Shown piece after piece: positions 28,498 to 37,041 of a DNA stretch of 64,000 nucleotides. Numbering within the stretch: position 1 is the first letter of the stretch; every line of letters starts with the position of its first letter. Where the stretch lies: the NCBI GenBank assembly GCA_034506255.1, contig JAPDPX010000005.1, positions 1 to 64,000 on the forward strand. The letters run 5' to 3'. The notes under the pieces are model-generated. The model saw only the letters and a list, made by a program, of their open reading frames with translations, did no database searches and was not told the origin of the DNA. The stretch is from a candidate division KSB1 bacterium. GTDB lineage: Bacteria; Zhuqueibacterota; Zhuqueibacteria; Zhuqueibacterales; Zhuqueibacteraceae. The position numbers and the translations under genes are program-made.

Positions 28498-28836
28498 ATG
28501 AAACTCCACATCACGGCCCGCCATTTCACCGCGCCCGAGCCCCTCAAGGCGTTCACCCGACAGGAAGTTGCACGGCTGGAGAAATACTATGACGGCATCA
28601 TCGAAGGAGAGGTGATTCTCTCGTGGGAAAAGCAAACGCAGGTGGCGGAGGTTCTGCTCAAGGTGTATGGGCAAACACTGGCAGCGACGGAGAAAAGTGA
28701 GAACATCCGCAAGTCGATCACGCTGGCCGTGGACAAGTTGGAACGGCAACTGAAGAAATACAAGGAACGCTTGCATAAACGCAGCAACAGCAAGGCGGAA
28801 CGGGAATTCCTGGAGAGACGCGTTGCCGCCATGTAG
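28498..28836 (+). CDS. hpf: ribosome hibernation-promoting factor (HPF/RaiA family, short form)
   Basis: A 112-aa protein of the Hpf/RaiA fold, which binds the 30S decoding region and silences ribosomes in slow growth. Features are the KLHITARHFTAPEPLKAF start, the KYYDGIIEGEVIL strand and the basic helix KLERQLKKYKERLHKR. The long-form dimerisation domain is absent. A near-perfect Shine-Dalgarno (AAGGAGG at about 28486-28492) precedes the ATG. It is followed after 129 nt, across a stable hairpin, by hprK. Confidence 0.93.
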   Translation: MKLHITARHFTAPEPLKAFTRQEVARLEKYYDGIIEGEVILSWEKQTQVAEVLLKVYGQTLAATEKSENIRKSITLAVDKLERQLKKYKERLHKRSNSKAEREFLERRVAAM

Positions 28837-28856
28837 CAGAGAGGGAATTTCACCGG

Positions 28857-28882
28857 GCTGCCCGGCCACCAAGCCGGGCAGC
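28857..28882 (+). terminator. 10-bp perfect hairpin between hpf and hprK
   Basis: GCTGCCCGGC (28857-28866), loop CACCAA, GCCGGGCAGC (28873-28882). No run of T follows (TTGGTATC), so it may be a partial terminator or an mRNA processing/stability element that lowers hprK expression relative to hpf. Confidence 0.45.
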
Positions 28883-28965
28883 TTGGTATCGGGCCAGTCG
28901 GCGGTGACCGCCGGCCGCAGAGCAACAGTCCTCAAACGAGTGATGCGAGCAGCAGGAGTCCTCTG

Positions 28966-29946
28966 ATGGAAAACCTCACTGTCGGAACCTTGTACAATGA
29001 AACCCATTCGCGCCTGGCGCTGGAGATTGTCAACGGCACCTACAGTTTCCGGCGCATCATAAAAGACGCCGATTTGCACCGGCCCGGTTTGGCGCTCTCC
29101 GGTTTCACCAAAGTGTTCACCTATGACCGCGTGCAGATTCTGGGCAACACGGAACTGCGCTATCTCGATGAACTCACGCCGCACGAACGGTTGAAGGCGC
29201 TCAAGCCGGTGCTGAATTTCGACATCCCCTGTCTGATCATCACCGACAACAATACCCCCCACCACGAACTGGTGGAGCTGGCCAACAAGCGCGGCATCAC
29301 CATCTTTCGAACACATTTCAAAACCACCAAGCTGACTCATCTGTTGGGCGAATACCTCGATGAAAAATTCGCGCCCAAAATCACGGTGCACGGCTCGCTG
29401 GTGGATGTCTATGGCGTGGGCGTGTTGTTCACCGGGCGCAGCGGGATCGGCAAGAGTGAAATCGCGCTGGATCTGGTGGAGCGCGGGCACCGGCTGGTGG
29501 CCGACGATGTTGTGCAAATCAGCCGCAAAGCCGCGGGGATTTTAATCGGCCAGGGCACCGAGCTGCTGCAGCACCACATGGAAATCCGCGGCCTGGGCAT
29601 CATCGACGTACGCAGCCTTTTCGGCATCCGCTCGATTCGTGCACAAAAACGTGTCGAAGTCGAAGTTCACCTCGAGGAATGGGACAGCAGGGAAGATTAC
29701 GACCGCATCGGCATCGATGAGCAACGCACCACCATTCTCGAGGTCGAAATTCCCTATGTCAAACTGCCCATCTTTCCGGGCAAGAACATTACGGTGATTG
29801 CTGAAGTCATTGCTTTGAACCAGTTGCTGAAGATCGCGGGCTATCACATGGCGCGCGAATTCAATGAAAAGCTGGTGCGCAAGATTCAGGAGCGCACGGA
29901 GGATCATCTCGAGTTGGAAAAATATCTGCAGCGGGATTTTGAATGA
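28966..29946 (+). CDS. hprK: HPr kinase/phosphorylase
   Basis: A 326-aa bifunctional enzyme that phosphorylates and dephosphorylates a serine of HPr. The N-terminal domain (1-130) is followed by the catalytic domain with VHGSLVDVYGVGVL (141-154), Walker A GRSGIGKS (157-164) and the family signature EIRGLGIIDVRSLFG (206-220). The C-terminal region has PYVKLPIFPGKN. In Gram-negative lineages with an incomplete PTS this enzyme regulates metabolism rather than sugar uptake. No ptsH is in the window. AGGAG precedes the ATG by 8 nt. Confidence 0.95.
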   Translation: MENLTVGTLYNETHSRLALEIVNGTYSFRRIIKDADLHRPGLALSGFTKVFTYDRVQILGNTELRYLDELTPHERLKALKPVLNFDIPCLIITDNNTPHHELVELANKRGITIFRTHFKTTKLTHLLGEYLDEKFAPKITVHGSLVDVYGVGVLFTGRSGIGKSEIALDLVERGHRLVADDVVQISRKAAGILIGQGTELLQHHMEIRGLGIIDVRSLFGIRSIRAQKRVEVEVHLEEWDSREDYDRIGIDEQRTTILEVEIPYVKLPIFPGKNITVIAEVIALNQLLKIAGYHMAREFNEKLVRKIQERTEDHLELEKYLQRDFE

Positions 29947-30520
29947 GGGGGCTCCGGCCTGCCTGTGAACGGCACGCCAACGCGCCAAATCTCAGCGCCG
30001 CATCTCTCAAGATTTCAAACAGTTGCGCCATCCGTTTCCGTCCGGCCAATCACATCATACTCCCGACGTGCAGTGCCCAAACGTGTTTTGCCACCGTCGT
30101 CATGCCACTTGCTTTTTAATTTTCTTTTGTTTAGATTCAGCGCCAATTTGATGAGCCGCCAAGCTGTTGTCCGGAGTAGTGAGGAAAAAGACGCAGCAGA
30201 AGAGTTTGCGCATTGCACTTCAACCTCCCCCATTCTCGATGGTCGCTTCATCAAGCGACGACTCTTCCATAGGATGACCCGTAATCGCTGTATCTTCTCG
30301 AACGAGACAACCATTCTTCAGCTCACCTGAGGACAGCACCGGCGCGCGGGGTGGGAACACCGGCATGGCAGGGCGGGATCGCAGGGAGACTGCGAGAATG
30401 ATGGTTTGCCCGGTCGTGATCGAGGGTCACGAACTGCGCCGGCTTGGCGAACGCGGGAGGTTTGTCAGTTGGATCCATGAGTTTCTCCCACATTTCATTA
30501 ACTTTTAGGAGGTATTTTTT
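29947..30520. other. 574-nt leader/intergenic region with a promoter
   Basis: No supported gene. It contains the promoter at 30109-30137, leaving a 5' leader of nearly 380 nt before the lipoprotein gene. AT content rises locally around 30100-30140. No riboswitch class was recognised in the leader. Confidence 0.5.
30109..30137 (+). promoter_or_regulatory. sigma70-type promoter of the L,D-transpeptidase operon
   Basis: -35 TTGCTT (30109-30114), 17-bp A/T-only-rich spacer, -10 TAGATT (30132-30137). Same form as the smg promoter. Confidence 0.6.
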
Positions 30521-31126
30521 ATGAAGGCCAAGACGCTGTTGAGTTCTCTCGGCATTGTGGTTCTGATGTTCGTGGTGGGATGCAAAGAGGCACCCCAACA
30601 ATTGCTGGCAGACGCTGATGCGGCCATGCAGGCGGCCCAAACCGCAGAAGCGAACCGCTATGCGACCGACTTGTTCAATGCCGCGAAAGATTCGCTGAGT
30701 GCCGCCCAAGCTGAGGTGGAACAACAGAATTCCAAGTTCGCGCTGCTGCGCAATTATGATCGTGCCACCGCCCTGCTGAACTCTGCAATCGCTGCCTTCA
30801 AGTCCGCCTCGGATGCGGCAGCCGCCAACAAGGAAAAAGTGCGCGCCGAAGCCGATACGCTGATCGCGCAGCTGACCCCGAAGATTGAAGCGGCCAAAAA
30901 GCTGATGGCCAAGGCCCCCAAGGGCAAAGAAGGCCGTGCCGCGCTGGAGATGATTCAGGCTGACATCACCGCCGTGGAATCCGGCTTGAGCGAAGCCCAA
31001 AACGCGATGACCAGCAACGATTATCTCACCGCCCGTGACAAGGCGCAGGCGGCGATGAGCAAGATCAACTCGGTCATCCAGGAGCTGGAAAACGCCATCG
31101 GCAAGAAGATGGGTTCACGCAGCTAA
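30521..31126 (+). CDS. coiled-coil lipoprotein (DUF4398-like)
   Basis: A 201-aa lipoprotein: signal peptide with a lipobox ending VVGC (Cys21), then a mostly alpha-helical, alanine-rich body. The stretch ADAAMQAAQTAEA...YATDLFNAAKDSLSAAQ resembles the DUF4398 helical hairpin of envelope proteins, but the long C-terminal helical part (110-195) is less familiar. Shine-Dalgarno TTAGGAGG is excellent. It heads a run with two L,D-transpeptidases and a membrane protein, so a role attached to peptidoglycan or the outer membrane is likely; the first transpeptidase also has an alanine/glutamate-rich helical region of the same style. Confidence 0.85.
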   Translation: MKAKTLLSSLGIVVLMFVVGCKEAPQQLLADADAAMQAAQTAEANRYATDLFNAAKDSLSAAQAEVEQQNSKFALLRNYDRATALLNSAIAAFKSASDAAAANKEKVRAEADTLIAQLTPKIEAAKKLMAKAPKGKEGRAALEMIQADITAVESGLSEAQNAMTSNDYLTARDKAQAAMSKINSVIQELENAIGKKMGSRS

Positions 31127-31244
31127 GCGACCATCTCTGTCAATTCCCCTTTTCCGCCTCGACCGGTGAAGTGCTGCTCGTGCCAGGTGCGCGAACACAC
31201 CTCGCTGGCCGAGGTTTTCTGTTTGGAATCGCCTTTCCTTCCCC

Positions 31245-32462
31245 ATGACTTTTGAGATTCTCCGCAGCCACATCGCTGAAACGCTCAGGACGAGGAGCCG
31301 GAAAGTGCCAGGATATGTGGTCGAGCTGATGAAGAGAATCAGGCTCCCGCAAGGCCGTGAGCGCGTCATTGCAGGAGCAGCCGTCCTTGCCGTTCTCCTC
31401 ACCTCACTGATTGTCTGTATTCAATTATATGAGCCGGCACCCTCCCAGGTGTTCGAAGAAGCCTGGCAGGCGGTAAGTGAAGCGCGTCGCCAGGAAGCCG
31501 CCCAATATGCCCCCGAGGTTTTCCGGCAGGCGGAAACCTACCTCGAACAAGCCCGCAGCACCTGGCGCGCGGAAAACCGCAAATGGTTTTGGAGCCGGAA
31601 TTTCAACACCACCGCGCAACTGGCGGAAAGCGCCAAGCTCTGCGGCCGCATCGCCGGCCGGCTGGCGGTGGCGCGCCGGGATTCCCTGGAATTGTTCACC
31701 ACCTTCGGCATCGCGCGGCTGCAACAAACCGTGGAGGAATTCCGCGCGCAAGCCCGGCGCATTCCAGTCAACAAAACGCTCTGGCAGAAATTCGTGGCCA
31801 GCGAACTGATGGTGTTGGAAAGTCAGTTTGCCCACTGGCGCCGCGACTATCTCACCGCCAAGGCCAAACTGGAAGAAGCGGAACCGCTGGTGAATGGGGC
31901 GTGGAGCACCACCAAGGCCTCCCTGGAAAACTATTTGCGCCAGGTGCCGGTGTGGAGGCGGTGGGCCGACGAGACCATCGCCTGGTCGGCGGCGAGCGAC
32001 AGTGTCGCCATCGTGGTTGACAAGATGGCGCACAAATGCTACCTCTACAAGGGGGGAAAACTGCTCGCCGAGTATCCGGTTGAGTTGGGCCCGCGATGGC
32101 TCGGCCACAAACGCCAGCGCGGGGACAACGCCACGCCCGAAGGCCGCTATCGCATCATCAAAAAGAAAACCAACCGCGAAACCATTTATTACAAGGCGCT
32201 CCAGATCAACTATCCCAACAGCGAAGACCAACAGAAATTTCTGGAAGCCCGCCAGCGCGGCGAATTGCCGCGCCATGCCACCATCGGCGGCTTGATCGAA
32301 ATTCACGGCCATGGCGGCAAGGGCGCAAACTGGACCGCCGGCTGCGTGGCGCTGGAGAATGCCTACATGGACGAGCTTTATGAACTCACCCACATCGGTA
32401 CGCCGGTCACCATTGTTGGGTCGCTCAAAGGGCTGCCCGCGAATGGCAATGCGCTGCACTGA
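31245..32462 (+). CDS. membrane-anchored L,D-transpeptidase (YkuD domain), first
   Basis: A 405-aa protein with one N-terminal membrane segment (about 43-64), a long helical periplasmic region (65-240) beginning VFEEAWQAVSEARRQEAAQYAPE, and a C-terminal YkuD domain. The catalytic signature is complete: His354 (IHGHGGKG) and Cys367 (TAGCVAL). Such enzymes form 3-3 peptidoglycan crosslinks or attach proteins to peptidoglycan. The helical region resembles the preceding lipoprotein's body, suggesting they interact or share ancestry. It lies 118 nt after the lipoprotein gene. Confidence 0.9.
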   Translation: MTFEILRSHIAETLRTRSRKVPGYVVELMKRIRLPQGRERVIAGAAVLAVLLTSLIVCIQLYEPAPSQVFEEAWQAVSEARRQEAAQYAPEVFRQAETYLEQARSTWRAENRKWFWSRNFNTTAQLAESAKLCGRIAGRLAVARRDSLELFTTFGIARLQQTVEEFRAQARRIPVNKTLWQKFVASELMVLESQFAHWRRDYLTAKAKLEEAEPLVNGAWSTTKASLENYLRQVPVWRRWADETIAWSAASDSVAIVVDKMAHKCYLYKGGKLLAEYPVELGPRWLGHKRQRGDNATPEGRYRIIKKKTNRETIYYKALQINYPNSEDQQKFLEARQRGELPRHATIGGLIEIHGHGGKGANWTAGCVALENAYMDELYELTHIGTPVTIVGSLKGLPANGNALH

Positions 32463-32566
32463 AATTTCGCCATTTGCGATGCGGCCGGCCGCGGTGATCA
32501 CACATGCGCAGCACAGGACTTCGGTACACACTGCGCCGACTTGCCTCTCATCCCCGGGTGCATGCC

Positions 32567-33412
32567 ATGCTGACGCCTGAACAAACCTCGCAGACCGCGG
32601 CGGGCGCGAACAATCGTCCGCCGGCTGCCGCCTCGACACCCCTGCCGGAGGCCACGCCACAGCCGGTGTCACCTGCTGCGCCGGAGGCCGCAGCGCCTGC
32701 TGCCAGCCCCCAGCCGGCCGCGGCCCGCACGCCACCGCCCGCGCGCTGGCGCGTGCGTGCCGCAGTCTTCGGCCTGCTGACGGGAATTCTGCTGGCCCTG
32801 CTGATCCTGCTCTTTGCGCCGGTGCTGCGGGAGGGGCTGTTCACGATTTTGCCGGAATCACAATTCGCGCTCGAAACGCGCACCATGGAGCTTGCCCAAC
32901 TGCAACGTGAAGTGCAGCTGGCTGACAAGCGCGTGGCCAGCCTGCAGCGCCGCCTGGAAGCCCTGGTGCCGCGCCAGCCTTACTTGATTGTCAATTCCTC
33001 CGGCAATCGCATTTATGTGATGTCCGGCAAAAAAGTGCTGCATCAAGGCATCTGCTCCACCGGCAGCTACGTGCTGTTGAAGGCGCAGGACGACCGGCAG
33101 TGGATTTTTTCCACGCCGCGCGGCATGTTTCGCATTCAGGGCAAGGTCAAAAATCCCGTCTGGCGCATGCCGGACTGGGCCTTCATCGAAGAGGGGCGGC
33201 CGGTGCCGCCGCCCAATTCGCCCGAGCGCTTCGAACGGGGCGTGCTCGGCGATTATGCACTGGCCTTTGGCAACGGTTACCTCATTCACGGCACGCTCTA
33301 CCAGCGTCTGCTCGGCATGCCGGTCACCCACGGCTGCGTGCGCCTGGGAGATGAAGATCTTCGCATCGTTTATCAACATCTGCAGCTCGGCTCGAAGGTC
33401 TTCATTTATTGA
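32567..33412 (+). CDS. L,D-transpeptidase (YkuD domain), second
   Basis: A 281-aa protein: a low-complexity Ala/Pro N-terminus (1-60), one membrane segment (about 66-88), a coiled-coil stretch (100-128), then a YkuD domain with LIHGTLYQ (His241) and THGCVRLGDEDL (His255, Cys257), a full catalytic set. The inserted FSTPRGMFRIQGKVKNP segment is the usual substrate-cap region. ATG 32567 is chosen because the membrane segment then sits near the N-terminus; ATG 32504 in frame is possible. It may act on different substrates or positions from the first enzyme. Confidence 0.9.
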   Translation: MLTPEQTSQTAAGANNRPPAAASTPLPEATPQPVSPAAPEAAAPAASPQPAAARTPPPARWRVRAAVFGLLTGILLALLILLFAPVLREGLFTILPESQFALETRTMELAQLQREVQLADKRVASLQRRLEALVPRQPYLIVNSSGNRIYVMSGKKVLHQGICSTGSYVLLKAQDDRQWIFSTPRGMFRIQGKVKNPVWRMPDWAFIEEGRPVPPPNSPERFERGVLGDYALAFGNGYLIHGTLYQRLLGMPVTHGCVRLGDEDLRIVYQHLQLGSKVFIY

Positions 33413-33439
33413 CAAAATGATGTCGTGAGATGAACGTTC

Positions 33440-34312
33440 ATGTCTAACGCTCTGCACAAGATCACAGCGCTGTTGCGCAAACCCTTCCAGCCATGGCTGC
33501 GCCTGCTCGCCGGCAATCGCAGGGCACAGATCATCTTTCTGCTCTTTCTGCTGCCCCTGCCGCTGGCCTTGTTTGTCCTGGCCGTCGCCCTGCCGGTTCG
33601 CCAACTGGCTTTCGAAGCCCCGCCGGCAAAATCAGCCGGGGAGGATTCCACCTCTCATCAACATCTCAAGGAACCTGAAGACGAGGCGGAGAAACAGGCG
33701 CTGGCGGAGAGGCGCATGGCACTGGCCATCGAGGAAGCTTTCTGGCAGGTGCGGTATCAAATGAGCAAAAGCGATTCCATTGGCCTGGTGGTCAATCTCA
33801 GCGACAGCCTGGTCATCCTGGAGGTCAAAGGCGTGCCACTGCGCCAGTGCCGGATCATCCGTTATGATCGCAGTGACGCTCTCGATCACCTGGCAGCCAA
33901 GGGCCGCTTGCGCCAATGGCTGGCCAGCCCGTTCATCCTGCAGCGCGAGCTGGCCACCCTGCCCAAAGCGCCGATTCGCATCATCGAAGCACCCAAGGAT
34001 ACGATCGAAGCGGAACAGCGCAAAACCGAAATCCCGATTGAAGACCGCGACGTGCACTTTACCTGGGAATTCGACCGCAATCTTACCGTCGTGGTGGAGC
34101 AGGAGCAAACACCATCTTGGGAGGGACGTTTGCAGAAATTGTGGTATGAAACCAAACGCACGTGGAACACCACGGCCGCCACGATCGATTCTCTCACCCG
34201 GCGCCGGTTGCCCGAGCATCGCTTCTGGATCGCGCTCGAACTCAATCGCGACGATGCCAAAGCGATCTATCGCGCCCTGCCCAAACATGCCAGCCTGGCG
34301 CTGCATCTGTAA
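33440..34312 (+). CDS. membrane protein resembling an inactive L,D-transpeptidase
   Basis: A 290-aa protein of no family I recognise. It has a basic N-terminus, one membrane segment (about 29-52), a charged helical linker (65-105) and a domain from about 110 onward. That domain starts like the YkuD domain of the gene upstream (SIGLVVNLSDSLVILEVKG against YLIVNSSGNRIYVMSGKK) and ends like it (LELNRDDAKAIYRAL against VRLGDEDLRIVYQHL), but the HG...HGC catalytic residues are missing; the matching end reads HRFWIALEL. It follows the second transpeptidase after 27 nt. I infer a non-catalytic partner or regulator of the two enzymes, or an old decayed duplicate under selection. Confidence 0.65.
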   Translation: MSNALHKITALLRKPFQPWLRLLAGNRRAQIIFLLFLLPLPLALFVLAVALPVRQLAFEAPPAKSAGEDSTSHQHLKEPEDEAEKQALAERRMALAIEEAFWQVRYQMSKSDSIGLVVNLSDSLVILEVKGVPLRQCRIIRYDRSDALDHLAAKGRLRQWLASPFILQRELATLPKAPIRIIEAPKDTIEAEQRKTEIPIEDRDVHFTWEFDRNLTVVVEQEQTPSWEGRLQKLWYETKRTWNTTAATIDSLTRRRLPEHRFWIALELNRDDAKAIYRALPKHASLALHL

Positions 34313-34331
34313 ACTTTTCGCCCGCCGGCCC

Positions 34332-35171
34332 TCAAGAGCCGCCTGGCACCTTCGCCTGCCGGCGAACCGGCGGCAGCCATTGCTCCAGCGTTTTGACGAT
34401 TATGGTGCCATTGGAAAAAAAGCTGATCGCGCGCTGCCGCCAATACTCGCGCCGGGAATCCGGCGGCGCCTGCACGCGGCGCTGCACGCTGCGCAGACTG
34501 TCATGCAGATAAACGCCGCGGCGCGGGATCAGCCACAGCGGGGCGGCTTCCGGCTGCGGGCCGCGCCACTGCTGGCAACGTGCCTGCGGGCCGAGCAATG
34601 CCACGCTTTCATAGCCCGCCCGTTGCGCCGCACGAAAAACGCGTTCGCTGCCCCGGCCAAACGGCAGCGCGAAATGCCGGATCGGAATTTGCAGACGATC
34701 TTCGAGCAAGCGGCGGGAATCCCACAGCTCTTCGAACAAAGCAGCTTCCGGCAGCGCCGGCAGATAAACATGGCGCAGCGAATGGCTGCCGATCTCCCAG
34801 CCGCAGGCGAGCAACTCACGCAACTCGCCCCAATCCAGGTGCCGGTTGCGGCGCCCCAAAAAATTCACATCCCAGCGATTCTCGCCGCCGATATAACCCG
34901 CCACCGGATAGACCGTCGCCGTAAAGCCGTGGCGCTGCAGCACCGGCAGGGCATGCTTGATCAAGCCACGCAAGCCGTCGTCAAATGTCAACACAATCGT
35001 GCGGTGCGGCAGCGCCTCCTCCTGCCGCAAGCAGGCGGAGAGCGAAGCCGTGCGATAGCCCGCTTCCGCCAGCCAGCCCATCTGCCGTTCAAATTGCGCC
35101 GCGGTAATCCACGTGACCCCCAGAGTTTTGCGGCCTCCAACTTGATGATAGGCCAGTACGACGGGGAACAT
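34332..35171 (-). CDS. polysaccharide deacetylase family protein
   Basis: A 279-aa NodB-fold protein. The metal/catalytic motifs are TFDDG (Asp64, Asp65) and HSLRH (His130, His134), with an AYHQVGG opening and LPFGRGSERVF later, all typical of peptidoglycan or polysaccharide N-deacetylases. No clear signal peptide is seen from the chosen start; a longer start at 35207 adds 12 residues without helping. It converges with the operon on the plus strand, 19 nt away. Confidence 0.85.
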   Translation of the reverse strand: MFPVVLAYHQVGGRKTLGVTWITAAQFERQMGWLAEAGYRTASLSACLRQEEALPHRTIVLTFDDGLRGLIKHALPVLQRHGFTATVYPVAGYIGGENRWDVNFLGRRNRHLDWGELRELLACGWEIGSHSLRHVYLPALPEAALFEELWDSRRLLEDRLQIPIRHFALPFGRGSERVFRAAQRAGYESVALLGPQARCQQWRGPQPEAAPLWLIPRRGVYLHDSLRSVQRRVQAPPDSRREYWRQRAISFFSNGTIIVKTLEQWLPPVRRQAKVPGGS

Positions 35172-35320
35172 CGCCACCTTTCCGTGCTGTTTTTCCCAAC
35201 TGCGCACCCTGCGCTTGCCATGTGCGCAGGGCGGCCCAAAAATTTGGAATCCAGTTTCCGTTTCAATATCTTTAAGCTGCCTGCAGTTGCGTCTGCCGCC
35301 TGCAACCCAAGGAAGCGTTC

Positions 35321-36763
35321 ATGAGAACTTCTTTTCTTTTTTGCCTGTGGCTTGCTGCTGCCGCTGCGCTGGCACTCACCCCGGGCTGCCAGCATCAAAT
35401 TGCCACCCCCCAGCCCGACGTCGAGGATATCGATTATTCAAAAATCGACCGGATCGTCTATTCGCAACACGTGCAGCCGATCTTCAACCAAAAATGCATG
35501 TCCGCCAGTTGCCACAATTCAGTTGATCGCTCCGCCGGTCTGCGGCTCGATTCCTGGGAAAACGTGATGGCCGGTTCGCGCTTCGGCGCGGTGGTGATCT
35601 CGGGCAATGCGCAGCACAGCCACCTGATTGAACACCTGCGCGGCCTCGCCAGCCCGCGCATGCCGCTTGGCCGGGATCCGCTTGCGGAAAGGACCATCAG
35701 CTTCCTCGCACGCTGGATTGATGAAGGCGCGCGCAACGACGCGGGGATGCGGCCGTTCGAGGGCCTCACGGAAAAGGCTTACGTCACCAACCAGGGCAAC
35801 GATCTGGTCGCCGTGATTGCCACGCAATACAACCTCATCACGCGCTTGATTCCGGTCGGCGATTCGCCCCGTCTGGACGTGCCGCACAACTTGTTTGTCG
35901 ATGCGCAAAGCAAGTACTGGTACGTCACCCTCATTGACCGGGGCGAAGTGTGGCAGTTCGAGGTGGCAACAGACTCGCTTGTCGGCAGAGTGCGCGCCGG
36001 CCGCTCGCCGGCCAATGTCGTGGTCAGCCCGGACGGCAGTCGCGCCTATGTCAGCAATTGGGAAATCTTCAGTAATGGCCGCAGCGTGCAGGTGATCGAT
36101 ACCCACACCATGACGGTGTTGCGCGAGCTGCGTGCGGGGTTGGCGCCCCATGGCCTGGCTTTGAGTCGCGATGGCCGGCTGCTGTATGTCACCAACTATC
36201 TCTCCGACAGCATTTCGATCATCCGCACGGACACTTACGAGGAACTCGGCCCGGTGCTGCTGGCGCCGGAGGTGAACCCGGTGCAATCTTCCCTTTATCA
36301 GCCGTTGCAGATTGCGCTCACGCCCGACGATCGTCTGGCCTACGTCACCTGTTTTGCTGCGGATCAAGTGCGCGTGATCGACACGGCCAGCCGCAGCGTC
36401 ATCGCGGCGGTGCCGGTGGGCAAAAGGCCTTTTTTGCTGGAGGTGACGCCCGATGGCCGACAGGTTTATGTCTGCAATCAAGGCGCCAACTCTGTTACCG
36501 TCATCCGGGTGGCGGATCATCGCGTGGAAGCCACCATCACGGCGCCGGACTTTGCCGATCCGCACGGCGTGGCCTTCACGCGTGACGGACGCTTTGCCTA
36601 TGTGACCAACGAGAATCTCACGGGCGATTATCCGGCGCATCATCCCACCAGTGAGGGTGGCCGGCCGGGGAATGTGCTGGTGATCGACATGCGCAGTTTT
36701 CAGGTGCTCAAAACCATCGAGGTCGAGGTGGATCCCACAGGCATCGTGGTTTTGCCGCGCTGA
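35321..36763 (+). CDS. lipoprotein with a cytochrome-c-like region and YVTN beta-propeller
   Basis: A 480-aa secreted protein: signal peptide with a lipobox-like LTPGC (Cys23), then a region resembling planctomycete-type cytochrome c (HVQPIFNQKCMSASCHNS, with ...LRLDSWENVMAGS and FLARWIDEGA) and, from about residue 145, a six- to seven-bladed propeller with YVTN-like repeats (AYVTNQGND, YVTNYLSDSISII, YVCNQGANSVTVI, YVTNENL). The heme-type motif has four residues between cysteines (CX4CH) instead of CX2CH. Probably an outer-surface or periplasmic redox or binding protein; substrate unknown. Confidence 0.8.
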   Translation: MRTSFLFCLWLAAAAALALTPGCQHQIATPQPDVEDIDYSKIDRIVYSQHVQPIFNQKCMSASCHNSVDRSAGLRLDSWENVMAGSRFGAVVISGNAQHSHLIEHLRGLASPRMPLGRDPLAERTISFLARWIDEGARNDAGMRPFEGLTEKAYVTNQGNDLVAVIATQYNLITRLIPVGDSPRLDVPHNLFVDAQSKYWYVTLIDRGEVWQFEVATDSLVGRVRAGRSPANVVVSPDGSRAYVSNWEIFSNGRSVQVIDTHTMTVLRELRAGLAPHGLALSRDGRLLYVTNYLSDSISIIRTDTYEELGPVLLAPEVNPVQSSLYQPLQIALTPDDRLAYVTCFAADQVRVIDTASRSVIAAVPVGKRPFLLEVTPDGRQVYVCNQGANSVTVIRVADHRVEATITAPDFADPHGVAFTRDGRFAYVTNENLTGDYPAHHPTSEGGRPGNVLVIDMRSFQVLKTIEVEVDPTGIVVLPR

Positions 36764-36954
36764 CTGCCGGCAACAGCGTGCTGGGTTGTTTCTGCGATCG
36801 TGTCAAAAGCCTGCGGCCCTGCCCCGGCCGGGGTTCTGCAATCCCCGCTGTTTTCACAGCCTGCAAGGGGAAACGCCGGGGTCCGCCGTGGGGTCATTTT
36901 GGACCAGCCTTCATGCCATGCAGGAAACGGATGGCGCGGAGACGGCCGATGTTC

Positions 36955-36998
36955 CAAAAAGAATGCCCTCGCAGGCACAACTGTCAGCGAAGGCATTC
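36955..36998 (-). terminator. intrinsic terminator of cnoX
   Basis: Stem GAATGCC-TCGC (36961-36972) pairing with GCGA-GGCATTC (36987-36998) around a 14-nt loop. Read on the minus strand it is followed by TTTTT, 45 nt after the thioredoxin gene's stop. Confidence 0.72.
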
Positions 36999-37041
36999 CA
37001 CCAAATCAAAATTGCGGCGCGGGCGGGGCAACTCGGTGCCC

